In this document: positions 25,203-33,709 of the stretch, piece by piece
Layout: every line of letters starts with the position of its first letter
How positions within the stretch are numbered: the first letter of the stretch is position 1
Assembly (NCBI GenBank): GCA_036658435.1
Contig: JAVXEO010000005.1
Location: 1-55,735, forward strand
Source: DIGJ01 sp036658435
Lineage (GTDB): Bacteria > Bacillota > Clostridia > Lachnospirales > Lachnospiraceae
Length of the DNA stretch: 55,735 bases
Direction: 5' to 3'
Made by a program: the position numbers and the translations under genes
Notes under the pieces: model-generated
What the model saw: only the letters and a program-made list of their open reading frames with translations
The model's database searches: none
Told to the model about the DNA's origin: nothing

Positions 25203-26003
25203 TTAAATCCAATTTAAAGCATTTTTTTGAATAAATTTTATTTCCTCTTGATAAAAAGCAATGTGCCCTTCTTCTTTCATGCGGATAAATGCCTCATTTC
25301 CTGCCTGAATTCCTTCTTCCATTGTATCAATTAAGTATTCAATTCGCATAGTTACCTGCTCAAAGAAATCCTCCGGTCTCTCCATTCCATAGGCCTGAAA
25401 AAACAAAGCAATCCCCTCCTTTCGGAAGTCCGCATCTCTTAGAGGGTCATAGTTTCTATATTCTTGTTTTTCCGGTTCGAAAATCTCTCTGCCCAAAGGT
25501 ATGAACCGATACATTGCATATGCAATATCCCAGATTCTAGGACCCGGAGTTGCCGAATCAAAATCAATTATTCCGACCGGATGTTTTCCTGAAAAAGTCA
25601 CATTATAAGGTGCAAAATCATTGTGGCAAATTACTTCTTTTACTAGATTTCCCTTGTAGGGCAATACCCAAATATCCTCTTTTTTGATTTCATAATCAAG
25701 GGTAGCGTCATGATATTTTCGAAGCAATGCTGCAATTTCACAAATCACTTGTTTTTCACTTCCCAGAACCGGAAGTGGGGGGTATTCCGTAAAGGTGGTT
25801 CCTGGCACATAACTCAAAATTTCTCTATTTTTCTCATCAATTCCTAAAAATCGAGGAACCTGATAAAATCCTTTTTCTTCCAGATATTGGAGAAATCCAT
25901 GTATCGTCTCACCGTTTCTTCTTTGCTGACGATATACACGATTGTTCTTTACCTTTGTTGCAATGGTTCTTATGTCATCCTCTTGAATATCTATTCTATT
26001 CAT
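25203..26003 (-). CDS. Aminoglycoside phosphotransferase (APH)/choline kinase-fold protein
   Basis: A 266-residue predicted small-molecule kinase. The catalytic loop is CHNDFAPYNV with D129, and the metal-binding motif is IIDFD at 145-149. Together they place it in the APH superfamily, whose members phosphorylate antibiotics, choline, homoserine, sugars and other alcohols. The GxG nucleotide-loop region is poorly conserved. There is no signal peptide. It precedes an NSS-type symporter by 12 bp, suggesting that the kinase acts on the imported compound or on a related metabolite; resistance is unlikely to be the role given this pairing, but this is inference. Ribosome binding site weak (GGGGG). 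Confidence 0.82.
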   Translation of the reverse strand: MNRIDIQEDDIRTIATKVKNNRVYRQQRRNGETIHGFLQYLEEKGFYQVPRFLGIDEKNREILSYVPGTTFTEYPPLPVLGSEKQVICEIAALLRKYHDATLDYEIKKEDIWVLPYKGNLVKEVICHNDFAPYNVTFSGKHPVGIIDFDSATPGPRIWDIAYAMYRFIPLGREIFEPEKQEYRNYDPLRDADFRKEGIALFFQAYGMERPEDFFEQVTMRIEYLIDTMEEGIQAGNEAFIRMKEEGHIAFYQEEIKFIQKNALNWI

Positions 26004-26126
26004 GTACGTACCCCCGATAGTTATATAATTATGAGCTTGCTCTTAGCCTATTATTTCTATACTTTTAAATTATTCTTTACTCTTCTATCTTATACATAAT
26101 TCCATATATTTTCAAGGATTTTATTC

Positions 26127-26339
26127 TTATTCTTCCACTAATTTTTCTAAAATTTCCTGACAGATTTTTCCTTCTTTGTTCACGGTCTCATCTTCATCGA
26201 TTCCCTCATACATTAAATATTCAGAAATAAACGCATCAATTTCAAAAACAGCCTCATTATCTAAATTTTTTGTTACATCAAATGTAACGCCTGCCTTTTT
26301 CATCATTTTCTCTTCTTCTTCTGAAAATACTATCTTCAT
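26127..26339 (-). CDS. Small acidic hypothetical protein
   Basis: A 70-residue, strongly acidic, predicted helical protein (starts MKIVFSEEEEKMMKKAG, ends CQEILEKLVEE) that I cannot assign. GAGGAG lies upstream of the ATG. There is no membrane segment. It sits about 90 bp downstream of the M42 aminopeptidase gene, on the same strand, and may be cotranscribed with it. Confidence 0.6.
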   Translation of the reverse strand: MKIVFSEEEEKMMKKAGVTFDVTKNLDNEAVFEIDAFISEYLMYEGIDEDETVNKEGKICQEILEKLVEE

Positions 26340-26398
26340 CCTGATTTTCTCCTCTTATCTATTTTACCGGTTCCCGCTTCTTCATAAAAATCTGTGAT

Positions 26399-26430
26399 AT
26401 CTCTTTTCATCTCTTTTCATCTCTTTTCAT
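26399..26430. repeat. Short tandem repeat, 10-bp unit ATCTCTTTTC
   Basis: Three perfect copies of ATCTCTTTTC follow each other from 26399, extended by a partial fourth copy (AT). The array reaches into the last codons of the M42 aminopeptidase gene. It is low-complexity DNA, perhaps slippage-prone. Confidence 0.6.
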
Positions 26431-27455
26431 CCAAGATATCCTTTTAATAACTCCAGTGTATTGGAAACTCCTTCTATATGGCTTCTTTCATAACCATGGG
26501 ATGCATATACCCCCGGACCAATTAATCCATGTTTTACATCATATCCTGCGGTCAAGGCAACATCTGCATCAGAACCATAGTATGGGTATACATCCACTGC
26601 AAAGTTTAATTTCCTTTTTTTTGCAGCGGAAATTAATTCGGTCACTACCTGGTAGTTGTAGGGCCCTTTGCTGTCTTTGGCGCAAATAGAAACCTGAAAT
26701 TCATCACAGGTAAGTCCTTCTCCTACGCAGCCCATATCTACAGAAAGGACTTCCGTCACTCCCTTTGGTATGGAAGCGGCTCCTCCATGTCCCACTTCTT
26801 CATATACCGTAATGTGTTGATATATTTTACGCTTCGGCGTGATTTTTTCTGCTTTTAAATACTTTGCATATCCAAGTAAAATACTTACGCTTAACTTGTC
26901 ATCTAAAAAACGACTTTTAATAAATCCGCTCTTTGTTATCACCGTACGAGGGTGAAAACAAATAAAATCTCCTGCCATAATTCCAAGTTTCTCGGTTTCT
27001 TCTTTTGTCTTTACCCTTTCATCAATCACAACCTCCATTTCGCTATATTCCCGATTTGTCTTATTATACTCTCCATTTACATGCACCGATGCGTTGGTTA
27101 GCTGAAAGGTTCCTTCATAAATCCCATTAAATTTTGTAACTATACGACAGTTTTCTGTTTCTGCATTATTGGCATTCATTCCTCCTATTGGAGAGAGCTT
27201 TAATCTTCCATTACTTTTTATCTCTGTGACCATCCCTCCCAAAGTATCAATATGTGCTTCCAAAAGGATTGCATTTTCTTCCTCTTCTCCTCCCAAATCA
27301 ACTAAAAGTCCACCTTTCGTCGTCCTAATCGGCTTATATCCCAGTTCTTCATATTCTTTCATTACGTAATCTGCGGCTTCTCTTGTATAGCCGGATGGAC
27401 TGTCAATTTCCAGTATCTTTTTTGTCTGTTCTACTATATACTCTATTTCATTCAT
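26427..27455 (-). CDS. M42-family metallopeptidase (glutamyl aminopeptidase-like)
   Basis: A 342-residue cytoplasmic peptidase with the dinuclear-metal set of family M42: H68 and D70 in LLEAHIDTLGG, bridging D184 in SRFLDDKLS, catalytic and metal-binding Glu at 218-219 in VYEEVGHGGA, and Asp/His residues in DVALTAGYD and GVYASHGYERS. These enzymes form large tetrahedral complexes that trim peptides from the N-terminus. Length is normal. It is transcribed divergently from the mini-flagellin gene. AAAGGG precedes the ATG. Confidence 0.92.
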   Translation of the reverse strand: MNEIEYIVEQTKKILEIDSPSGYTREAADYVMKEYEELGYKPIRTTKGGLLVDLGGEEEENAILLEAHIDTLGGMVTEIKSNGRLKLSPIGGMNANNAETENCRIVTKFNGIYEGTFQLTNASVHVNGEYNKTNREYSEMEVVIDERVKTKEETEKLGIMAGDFICFHPRTVITKSGFIKSRFLDDKLSVSILLGYAKYLKAEKITPKRKIYQHITVYEEVGHGGAASIPKGVTEVLSVDMGCVGEGLTCDEFQVSICAKDSKGPYNYQVVTELISAAKKRKLNFAVDVYPYYGSDADVALTAGYDVKHGLIGPGVYASHGYERSHIEGVSNTLELLKGYLG

Positions 27456-27598
27456 TTATTTTTCCCTTTCTGTAGCGGTAGTTAAAAACATTATAACATG
27501 GTATAGGTCCTATTCCAACGCAATTTTTCCTAAGTTTCCACAACTTTCTTCAATATGAGCTCCTTATTGTGTCTAATGGTTTATTGGAATGGATTTTC

Positions 27599-27627
27599 TT
27601 GTAAAATTCCAACTATGGTAGTATAAT
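27599..27627 (+). promoter_or_regulatory. Sigma-A-type promoter of the flagellin-like gene
   Basis: TTGTAA (27599-27604) and a perfect TATAAT (27622-27627) are separated by 17 bp, about 45 bp upstream of the ATG. It looks like a housekeeping promoter; I see no sigma-28 (TAAA-N15-GCCGATAA) flagellar promoter. Confidence 0.75.
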
Positions 27628-27673
27628 AAAGGTAGGAAAATTAAGAATTCACTTAGTAAAGGATGGTGATATT

Positions 27674-28390
27674 ATGGCAATATCAGGAATTAATAATACC
27701 GGTGACGCCTATACAAAACTTTCCTCCATGAAGAATATCAATTCTGCAAAGGATAATTCTGCAGGTGCTGCTATTGTAGAAGGTATGAAAGCACAGGCAA
27801 CAGAAAGTTCTGTTTTGGCTGACAATGCAGGCTCAAAAAAGGATTTGCTAAATGTTGCAGATGGAGGACTTCAAAGTATTACAAATAGTCTTCAGCGAAT
27901 GCGGGAATTAAGTATTCATGCAGGAAATGGAACTTACACAACACAAGATCGAAGCACCATTCAAGATGAAATTGAGAAATTAAAGCAAGACATTACATCC
28001 ACTGCCAATAATACAGAATTTAATACCAAAAAGTTATTAAATGGTCAGTCAGAGAGTACTGCAGATTCCACTCTGGACGCTCTTGGACTTACCGATTATG
28101 ATGTAACCAGTGGTAGTTTTGACACTTCAAAGATTGATGAGGCACTTAAGAAGCTGGGTTCTCAAAGAGGAAGTATTGGAGCCACCAGTAATGCATTGGA
28201 TAGCACCATTGCCTATAATAAACTATCCAATGAAAATCTAACCGCCTCTTACAGTAGAATAGAGGATTTGGATGTTGAAAAAGCGGTTTCCGATATGAAA
28301 AAAGAAGAAGTCCTGGAAGAATATCGTACTTTTGCTCAACAGGCAAAGCAAAGCCAGGATGCAGGGGCATTGCGATTATTGAATAGTTAA
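27674..28390 (+). CDS. Short flagellin-like protein (orphan mini-flagellin)
   Basis: A 238-residue protein with a flagellin N-terminal domain (SSMKNINSAKDNSAGAAIVE; LLNVADGGLQSITNSLQRMR; LSIHAGNGTYTTQDRSTIQ) and C-terminal domain (IDEALKKLGSQRGSIGATSNAL through SQDAGALRLLNS). It lacks the variable D2/D3 insert, leaving only the helical core. The N-terminus (MAISGINNT) differs from the usual MRINHN-type start, although heptad helices are kept. No flagellar export, hook or chaperone gene is in the window. It has a housekeeping-type promoter, and the following gene is a SpoIID/peptidoglycan-binding protein. It could be a motility flagellin, a non-flagellar surface or secreted protein, or a remnant; the reading frame is intact. 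Confidence 0.85.
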   Translation: MAISGINNTGDAYTKLSSMKNINSAKDNSAGAAIVEGMKAQATESSVLADNAGSKKDLLNVADGGLQSITNSLQRMRELSIHAGNGTYTTQDRSTIQDEIEKLKQDITSTANNTEFNTKKLLNGQSESTADSTLDALGLTDYDVTSGSFDTSKIDEALKKLGSQRGSIGATSNALDSTIAYNKLSNENLTASYSRIEDLDVEKAVSDMKKEEVLEEYRTFAQQAKQSQDAGALRLLNS

Positions 28391-28400
28391 GAAAAATAGG

Positions 28401-28460
28401 AACCTCTTTTTTAATCCATCGTATACTAATAGTAAAGAACGATTAAAAAAGGGGTTTTTT
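28401..28460 (+). terminator. Terminator-like hairpin overlapping the next gene's ribosome binding site
   Basis: AACCTCTTTTTTAATC (28401-28416) pairs with GATTAAAAAAGGGGTT (28441-28456): a 16-bp stem with one G-U pair, a 24-base loop and a T6 run that ends at the base before the next ATG. The 3' arm contains AAGGGG, the ribosome binding site of the downstream gene, so the same hairpin could terminate transcription and mask translation. Confidence 0.75.
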
Positions 28461-29732
28461 ATGCCTATAAATCAAGTTTCTCCTGTGCAAACTGCAGCAC
28501 AAAGTTTCGGTGGCTTTCAGGTAAATGTAACTTCTGTTGGTGATACAAAACCGATACCCGGCGCAAAAATTACAATTTCCATAACCGGAGAACCAAATAA
28601 TAAGATAGGACAACTTTCCACCAATGAGGTGGGACAAACGGAAAAAATAGAATTACCTGCACCGGCTATTGATTATAGTATGGAACCATCTGCAACACAG
28701 CCCTATTCCCAATACACCATTTTAATTGAGGCTCCGGGCTTTCTTTCTGTAGAGGTAACTGGGTCACAGGTGTTTCCGGAGGTAACTGCACTACAACCCG
28801 TTCATTTAATGCCGGTACCCGAAAATAGTCAAAAAGAAGGGGAAAGCTTTGTGATTCCGGCAAATCGATTATTTGGAGATTTTCCCCCTAAAATAGCGGA
28901 AGATGAAATTAAAGCAGTAAATGAAACCGGAGAAATTGTACTTAGCCGTGTGGTAATACCGGAATTCGTAGTGGTTCATAATGGTCCCCCAAGGGATAAA
29001 AAAGCGAAAGATTACTATGTTCGTTATCGAGACTATATTAAAAACGTGGCTTCCAGTGAAATCTATGCTACCTGGCCGGAAGCTTCTTTGATAGCCAATA
29101 TTTTAGCCATTCAGTCCTTTACCTTAAATCGTGTCTATACGGAATGGTACCGTAATAAAGGATATAATTTTACCATTACAAGTTCCACTGCCTATGATCA
29201 CAAATTTGTACCCGGCAGAAATGTTTTTGCTAATATATCTTCTACTGTAGACACCATCTTTTCAAAATACCTTTCACGCCCAAATGTTAAACAGCCAATT
29301 TTGACACAATATTGTGATGGAAAACAGGTGAGCTGCCCCGGTTGGATGACCCAATGGGGTTCTAAATACCTGGCAGACGACGGTTTTACTGCCAGTGAAA
29401 TCATAAAGTATTATTACGGAGAAGATATGTATATCAATGAATCGGAAGAAATTGCCGGAATTCCTTCTTCCTGGCCCGGATATGATTTATCGGAAGGCAT
29501 GAGCAGCGACAAGATTAAGCAGATGCAAAATCAGTTGAATATAATTTCAAAAGGATATCCTCTTGTTCCAAAAGTTGCAGAAGATGGAATTTATGGGGCA
29601 CAAACTAAAAATTCTGTAGAAGTATTTCAGGGAATCTTTGGACTTCCCAAAACCGGAGTCGTTGATTTTCCCACCTGGTATAAAATATCGGAGATTTATG
29701 TTGGTGTCAGCCGTATTGCAGAGCTGCGATAA
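28461..29732 (+). CDS. SpoIID-like protein with C-terminal peptidoglycan-binding domain
   Basis: A 423-residue protein without a signal peptide. Residues about 18-115 resemble a carboxypeptidase-regulatory/Ig-like beta domain. Residues about 185-320 match SpoIID (lytic transglycosylase/amidase-enhancer fold): ASSEIYATWPEASLIANILA with E200 at the position of the catalytic Glu, and GWMTQWGSKYLADDGFTASE followed by IIKYYYGEDM. Residues about 345-420 are a PG_binding_1 domain (DGIYGAQTKNSVEVFQGIFG). SpoIID degrades denuded glycan strands during engulfment of the forespore; this version is fused to wall-binding modules. The start codon directly follows a terminator-like hairpin. Role in sporulation is inferred. 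Confidence 0.8.
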   Translation: MPINQVSPVQTAAQSFGGFQVNVTSVGDTKPIPGAKITISITGEPNNKIGQLSTNEVGQTEKIELPAPAIDYSMEPSATQPYSQYTILIEAPGFLSVEVTGSQVFPEVTALQPVHLMPVPENSQKEGESFVIPANRLFGDFPPKIAEDEIKAVNETGEIVLSRVVIPEFVVVHNGPPRDKKAKDYYVRYRDYIKNVASSEIYATWPEASLIANILAIQSFTLNRVYTEWYRNKGYNFTITSSTAYDHKFVPGRNVFANISSTVDTIFSKYLSRPNVKQPILTQYCDGKQVSCPGWMTQWGSKYLADDGFTASEIIKYYYGEDMYINESEEIAGIPSSWPGYDLSEGMSSDKIKQMQNQLNIISKGYPLVPKVAEDGIYGAQTKNSVEVFQGIFGLPKTGVVDFPTWYKISEIYVGVSRIAELR

Positions 29733-29791
29733 GTAAAAATCACTCCCGCCTCAAGGTAATTCCTTTGAAGCCGGAGTGATTTTTACTTTTT
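29733..29791. terminator. Terminator between convergent genes
   Basis: GTAAAAATCACTCC (29733-29746) pairs perfectly with GGAGTGATTTTTAC (29773-29786), with a partly paired interior and a T-run on the plus strand after it. It serves the SpoIID-like gene and possibly the convergent deacetylase gene. Confidence 0.85.
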
Positions 29792-30558
29792 CAATATTGG
29801 CATGGTTTGGAACGGTTCTGAATGGTAGAAAAACCATATCCCTCGTCTTTCATTTCCCGGATAATCTGCACCAATGTCTCCGCTGTCAAACGATTGGAAG
29901 GGGAATCATGCATCAAAATCACAGGTTCCTGATATCGTTTGTAATCTTTACGCACATTTTTAAGGATGCTCTCCTGTGTTGGTTTTCCCACGGAATCCTC
30001 TGCACTTACATTCCAATCAAAGTACGTATATCCCTTTTCTTTCATTCTCTTTATAATATCATCACAAAAACTTGATATATAACCATTTACGCTGCCCCAG
30101 GGAAATCGATAATAGATAGGTTTTACACCGGTTACCTCATAAATACGTTCTGCCGTTTTTTCCGCATCTTCTATATACGCATTGGCCGATGCGTATATGT
30201 CCTTCCAGCGATGGGTATAGGTATGTACACCAATCAAATGTCCTTCTTTTACCATACGCTGCAGCAAAGGTTCCTTTTCTTTTGTAATCTGTTCACCGAT
30301 TAAAAAAAAGGTTGCCTTTACCTTTTCCTCTTTCAGTTCATCAAGAACCATTTCCGTTACTTTCGAAGGCCCATCATCAAAAGTAAGATAAGCCACTTTT
30401 TCTGACACATTTGTGCTGTCTGCTGAAATATAATGGTCCTCCTGGGACTGCAAACGCAGATCATTCTTAACACACCCCACAAATAACACCATAAGCAAAC
30501 AGGTTCCGACTTTCTTTCTCCAATTTTCAAAAAACACAGCATATAATATTTTATTCAT
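29791..30558 (-). CDS. Polysaccharide deacetylase (NodB domain), membrane-anchored or lipoprotein
   Basis: A 255-residue exported protein. A hydrophobic segment at about 17-29 ends in LFVGC, a possible lipobox with C29. The NodB (carbohydrate esterase 4) domain follows: TFDDGP with D61 and D62, metal-binding HTYTH (H112, H116), RFPWGS at 151-156 and ILMHDSP with the catalytic His near the C-terminus. These residues define active deacetylases that remove acetyl groups from peptidoglycan GlcNAc/MurNAc or similar glycans. GGAGG precedes the ATG. The exact glycan target is not shown by the sequence. Confidence 0.9.
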   Translation of the reverse strand: MNKILYAVFFENWRKKVGTCLLMVLFVGCVKNDLRLQSQEDHYISADSTNVSEKVAYLTFDDGPSKVTEMVLDELKEEKVKATFFLIGEQITKEKEPLLQRMVKEGHLIGVHTYTHRWKDIYASANAYIEDAEKTAERIYEVTGVKPIYYRFPWGSVNGYISSFCDDIIKRMKEKGYTYFDWNVSAEDSVGKPTQESILKNVRKDYKRYQEPVILMHDSPSNRLTAETLVQIIREMKDEGYGFSTIQNRSKPCQY

Positions 30559-30628
30559 AGCAGCAGCCTCCGCCAGCTCTTAAAATATCCTATGCCGTGT
30601 TTTTTTTATGGTTCCTATTTTTCTAATT

Positions 30629-31105
30629 TCACCTTAACCGACTGCCTTCAAACCTTGCTTTTGTTCGAAGACAGTCTCTTAAATCCATCAAACGATCTTC
30701 TATGTTTCCTTCCGGTATCACAATATCCGTGGAAATTGCCATATTGTTAAGGATATGGTCATCCAGTTTTCCGCTGCACTCTTCTAATACTTTAATTTTT
30801 TCTTCTGCCGTTTCTGCATCAAGAAAGCGCATTAAAAGTACATTCACTTTTTCTTTTTCGCTCTTTTCTTTTTGTACCCATTCAAAACGATATTTTTGTG
30901 CTATCTCTGGATATTTTTCATGATCTACTTCACTTAAAAACATAGAAAGAGGTCGTACATAAGTTTCAAAGTCACCATAAAGTTGCTTATAAACAATCAT
31001 TTTTTCTTCTGTTTCTGAGTGAATGGCTATTGCTACCACTTCATAGAGTCTGTCCTTGAAATGTCGGTATACATCTCCTGCTACCGGCATTCTTCCTTGT
31101 TCCAT
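30629..31105 (-). CDS. DUF1653 domain-containing protein
   Basis: A 158-residue cytoplasmic protein. Residues about 7-75 match the DUF1653 domain (GDVYRHFKDRLYEVVAIAIH; the YKQLYGDFETYVRPLSMFLSEV segment), a small family of unknown function in Firmicutes and some Proteobacteria. The rest is a helical, charged extension. GGAGG precedes the ATG. It lies about 50 bp downstream of ilvE on the same strand. Confidence 0.85.
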   Translation of the reverse strand: MEQGRMPVAGDVYRHFKDRLYEVVAIAIHSETEEKMIVYKQLYGDFETYVRPLSMFLSEVDHEKYPEIAQKYRFEWVQKEKSEKEKVNVLLMRFLDAETAEEKIKVLEECSGKLDDHILNNMAISTDIVIPEGNIEDRLMDLRDCLRTKARFEGSRLR

Positions 31106-31154
31106 ATTTCTTCAACCTCCAAACTCTCTGCAAAATCCAGGTTTTTCCTGCACT

Positions 31155-32222
31155 TTAAATTTCAACAATCCAACCAAATTCATCCTTTATTTTCCCTAAC
31201 TGAATTCCGGTAACGGTATCGTAAAGTTTCTGGCTGATTTCTCCTATCCCACCATCTTTTATCTGAATAACCGTATCTTCAAAACGAAGATGTCCTACCG
31301 GCGATATGACTGCTGCCGTTCCGGTGCCCCATACTTCTTCCAAAGAACCATCCTTTGCTGCTTCCAATAATTCATCCACCGATATTCGTCTCTCTTCTAC
31401 CTTTAATCCCCAATGTTTACAAATCGTAATTACTGAGTTTCTGGTTACTCCCGGTAAAATACTTCCATTAAGCATAGGGGTAACCACCGTTCCCTTTATT
31501 TTGAAGAAAATATTCATAGCTCCTACTTCTTCAATGTATTTTCTTTCTACTCCATCTAACCATAGAACCTGAGAATATCCATCATCATGAGCTTTTACCT
31601 GTGCTGCAAGGGAGGCTACATAGTTTCCACCGGTCTTTGCTTCTCCGATTCCCCCACGAACCGCTCTTACATATTCGTCTTCAATCCAAATCTTAACGGG
31701 ATCCAGTCCTTCCGGATAATACGCTCCTACCGGTGATAGAATAATAATAAAAAGATAGGTACTGGATGGTTTTACTCCCAGAAATTCATCGGTAGCTATA
31801 ATAAATGGACGTATATAAAGGGAGGTTCCCGGTTTTGCAGGAATCCATGCTTCGTCTGTTTTTACAACCTCTTTAAGTGCCTGTAGAAAATCTTCTTCCG
31901 GAATTTCCGGAATACAAATTCTTCGATTTGTCTTATTTGCTCTTTCTATATTTTTGTCCGGTCGAAAAAGAAGGGTTCTGCCATCTTCCGCCTTATACGC
32001 TTTTAGTCCTTCAAACATTTCCTGTCCATAATGAAATACCATGGCCGAAGGCTCTAATGAAATTTTTCCATAAGGTACAATTCGTGGGTCAAACCATCCT
32101 TTTTCTGTTTCATAGTTCATTACAAACATATGGTCCGTAAATATGGTTCCAAAAGTCAATGGGTTTTCAGGACCCGGAATTTCTTTTGGAGTCTTTGTTT
32201 TTTCATATCTAATATTTAGCAT
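31155..32222 (-). CDS. ilvE: Branched-chain amino acid aminotransferase
   Basis: A 355-residue fold-type IV PLP enzyme that interconverts valine, leucine and isoleucine with their 2-oxo acids. The PLP lysine is K196 in GEAKTGGNYVASL. Other landmarks are FHYGQEMFEGLKAYK (about 63-77), SLYIRPF near 134, and the phosphate-binding LPGVTRNSVITI. Length agrees with the longer (about 350 residue) IlvE class of Firmicutes. GGGAGG precedes the ATG. No T-box leader or other branched-chain gene is seen nearby. Confidence 0.95.
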   Translation of the reverse strand: MLNIRYEKTKTPKEIPGPENPLTFGTIFTDHMFVMNYETEKGWFDPRIVPYGKISLEPSAMVFHYGQEMFEGLKAYKAEDGRTLLFRPDKNIERANKTNRRICIPEIPEEDFLQALKEVVKTDEAWIPAKPGTSLYIRPFIIATDEFLGVKPSSTYLFIIILSPVGAYYPEGLDPVKIWIEDEYVRAVRGGIGEAKTGGNYVASLAAQVKAHDDGYSQVLWLDGVERKYIEEVGAMNIFFKIKGTVVTPMLNGSILPGVTRNSVITICKHWGLKVEERRISVDELLEAAKDGSLEEVWGTGTAAVISPVGHLRFEDTVIQIKDGGIGEISQKLYDTVTGIQLGKIKDEFGWIVEI

Positions 32223-32308
32223 CCTTCTGCCTCCCGTTTAACGTTAATATTTCTTGTATGATACTCTTCCTGCTTTTATTTTTCAAGTCTTTTGTGGAAA
32301 TCTTACAA

Positions 32309-32800
32309 CTACTCTTTTCTACGAATATATTTTATAAAGGTATATTCTAAATCATAATAGGTCTGCTCTTCGGATTCTTCTGCAATAATCCATTCCTCTT
32401 TTTCGTCAAGATTTGGAAAATATGCGTCTGCTTCATAGGCAAAATCTATCTGTGTAACGTGAACAATGTCACAATAAGGAAGCATTTGCTCATAAATGCT
32501 TTGACCTCCGATTACAAAAACATCCTTGGTTTTATATCCTTTTACTGCCTCTAAGGCAGCCGCAATGGTATGAACCACTTCGGCCCCTTCAATTTTCTCT
32601 TCCTTTGTTGTTATTACTATGTTTTTTCTATCCTTTAGAGGTCGTCCACCCGGAAAGCTCTCTAATGTTTTTCTTCCCATGATAATCACTTTTCCAGTGG
32701 TTTCTGCACGAAAAAAACGCATATCAGCCGGAACACTTACTAACAATTTATTTTGATAGCCAATACCCCAATTGGCATCCACTGCTACAATTGCATTCAT
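32309..32800 (-). CDS. folA: Dihydrofolate reductase
   Basis: A 163-residue enzyme that reduces dihydrofolate to tetrahydrofolate with NADPH. Landmarks: IVAVDANWGIGYQNKL at the start, substrate-binding D26 in VPADMRFFR, GRKTLESFPGGRPL, and VIGGQSIYEQMLP near residue 95. Length is typical. AAAGGAGG precedes the ATG. It follows thyA by 24 bp, the common pairing in which ThyA makes dihydrofolate that FolA recycles. Confidence 0.96.
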   Translation of the reverse strand: MNAIVAVDANWGIGYQNKLLVSVPADMRFFRAETTGKVIIMGRKTLESFPGGRPLKDRKNIVITTKEEKIEGAEVVHTIAAALEAVKGYKTKDVFVIGGQSIYEQMLPYCDIVHVTQIDFAYEADAYFPNLDEKEEWIIAEESEEQTYYDLEYTFIKYIRRKE

Positions 32801-32824
32801 AATAAAACCTCCTTTGGTATCTTA

Positions 32825-33673
32825 CTATATGGCAATGGGAATTTCTCTTATCTGCGGACCCGTTATGTAATTTTCTACCGAAACATCCTCTTTTGTAAAT
32901 TGATAGAAATCTTTAATCTCTGAATTTAAACAAAATTTAGGTGCCTCGTAAATCGGCCGCTTGATTAGTTCTTTAATAATTGGAATGTGACGGTCATAAA
33001 TATGTGCATCTGCTATTACGTGTACCAGTTCCCCCACCTGCATATCACATACCTGAGCCAGCATATGAACCAGTACCGCATACTGTGAAACATTCCAATT
33101 ATTTGCTGCTAAAACATCTTGTGAGCGCTGATTCAATATAGCGTTCAAAATCAATTTATCATCCCCCATCTTCTGTGTTACATTAAAAGTCATACTATAT
33201 GCGCAAGGATATAAATTCATCTCGTGGAGATCTTCAAATCCATAAATATTAGTCATAATGCGACGGCTAAAGGGGTTATTTTTCAAATCGTAAATAACCC
33301 GATCCACCTGATCCATTTTTCCTTCCTTATAAATATGCTTTATTCCAAGTTGATAGCCATAAGCTTTTCCAATTGAGCCATCTGCATCTGCCCAGGAATC
33401 CCAAATATGACTATGAAGATCCTTTATATTATTCGATTTTTTTTGCCAAATCCATAGAAGTTCATCGGTTGCACTTTTCAGTGCGGTCTTACGAAGGGTA
33501 AGCAGGGGAAACTCCTTGGACAGGTCATAACGATTTACGATACCAAATTTCTTAATCGTATAAGCAGAAGTTCCATCTTCCCATTTTGGCCGAACTTTTT
33601 CTCCCTCTGTACTCGTTCCATTTTCTAAAATATCGCTACACATATTGATAAAGATTGTATCCGCCAAACTCAT
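32825..33673 (-). CDS. thyA: Thymidylate synthase
   Basis: A 282-residue enzyme that methylates dUMP to dTMP using methylene-tetrahydrofolate. The catalytic Cys is C157 in LYPCAYSMTF, with NNPFSRRIMTN for phosphate binding and NQRSQDVLAANNWNVSQY for substrate binding. It belongs to the divergent Bacillus-type ThyA branch and not the E. coli-like one (NNW-N replaces LGLPFN). ATG 33673 is preferred over TTG 33679 because AGGAG is 9 nt upstream. Forms an operon with folA. Confidence 0.95.
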   Translation of the reverse strand: MSLADTIFINMCSDILENGTSTEGEKVRPKWEDGTSAYTIKKFGIVNRYDLSKEFPLLTLRKTALKSATDELLWIWQKKSNNIKDLHSHIWDSWADADGSIGKAYGYQLGIKHIYKEGKMDQVDRVIYDLKNNPFSRRIMTNIYGFEDLHEMNLYPCAYSMTFNVTQKMGDDKLILNAILNQRSQDVLAANNWNVSQYAVLVHMLAQVCDMQVGELVHVIADAHIYDRHIPIIKELIKRPIYEAPKFCLNSEIKDFYQFTKEDVSVENYITGPQIREIPIAI

Positions 33674-33709
33674 TTTCAACTTCTCCTTTTGCCTGCATTC
33701 TGATTACTA

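Noticed and set aside
25203..26003. Aminoglycoside-resistance gene
   Set aside because: The fold is shared by many metabolic kinases, and operon linkage to a Na+ symporter points to metabolism.
26399..26430. CRISPR-like repeats
   Set aside because: The unit is only 10 bp, contiguous and without spacers; it is a simple tandem repeat. No CRISPR array or cas gene was found anywhere in the window.
32223..32308. Possible T-box leader before ilvE
   Set aside because: The gap to folA is only 86 bp and shows no T-box sequence or specifier hairpin.
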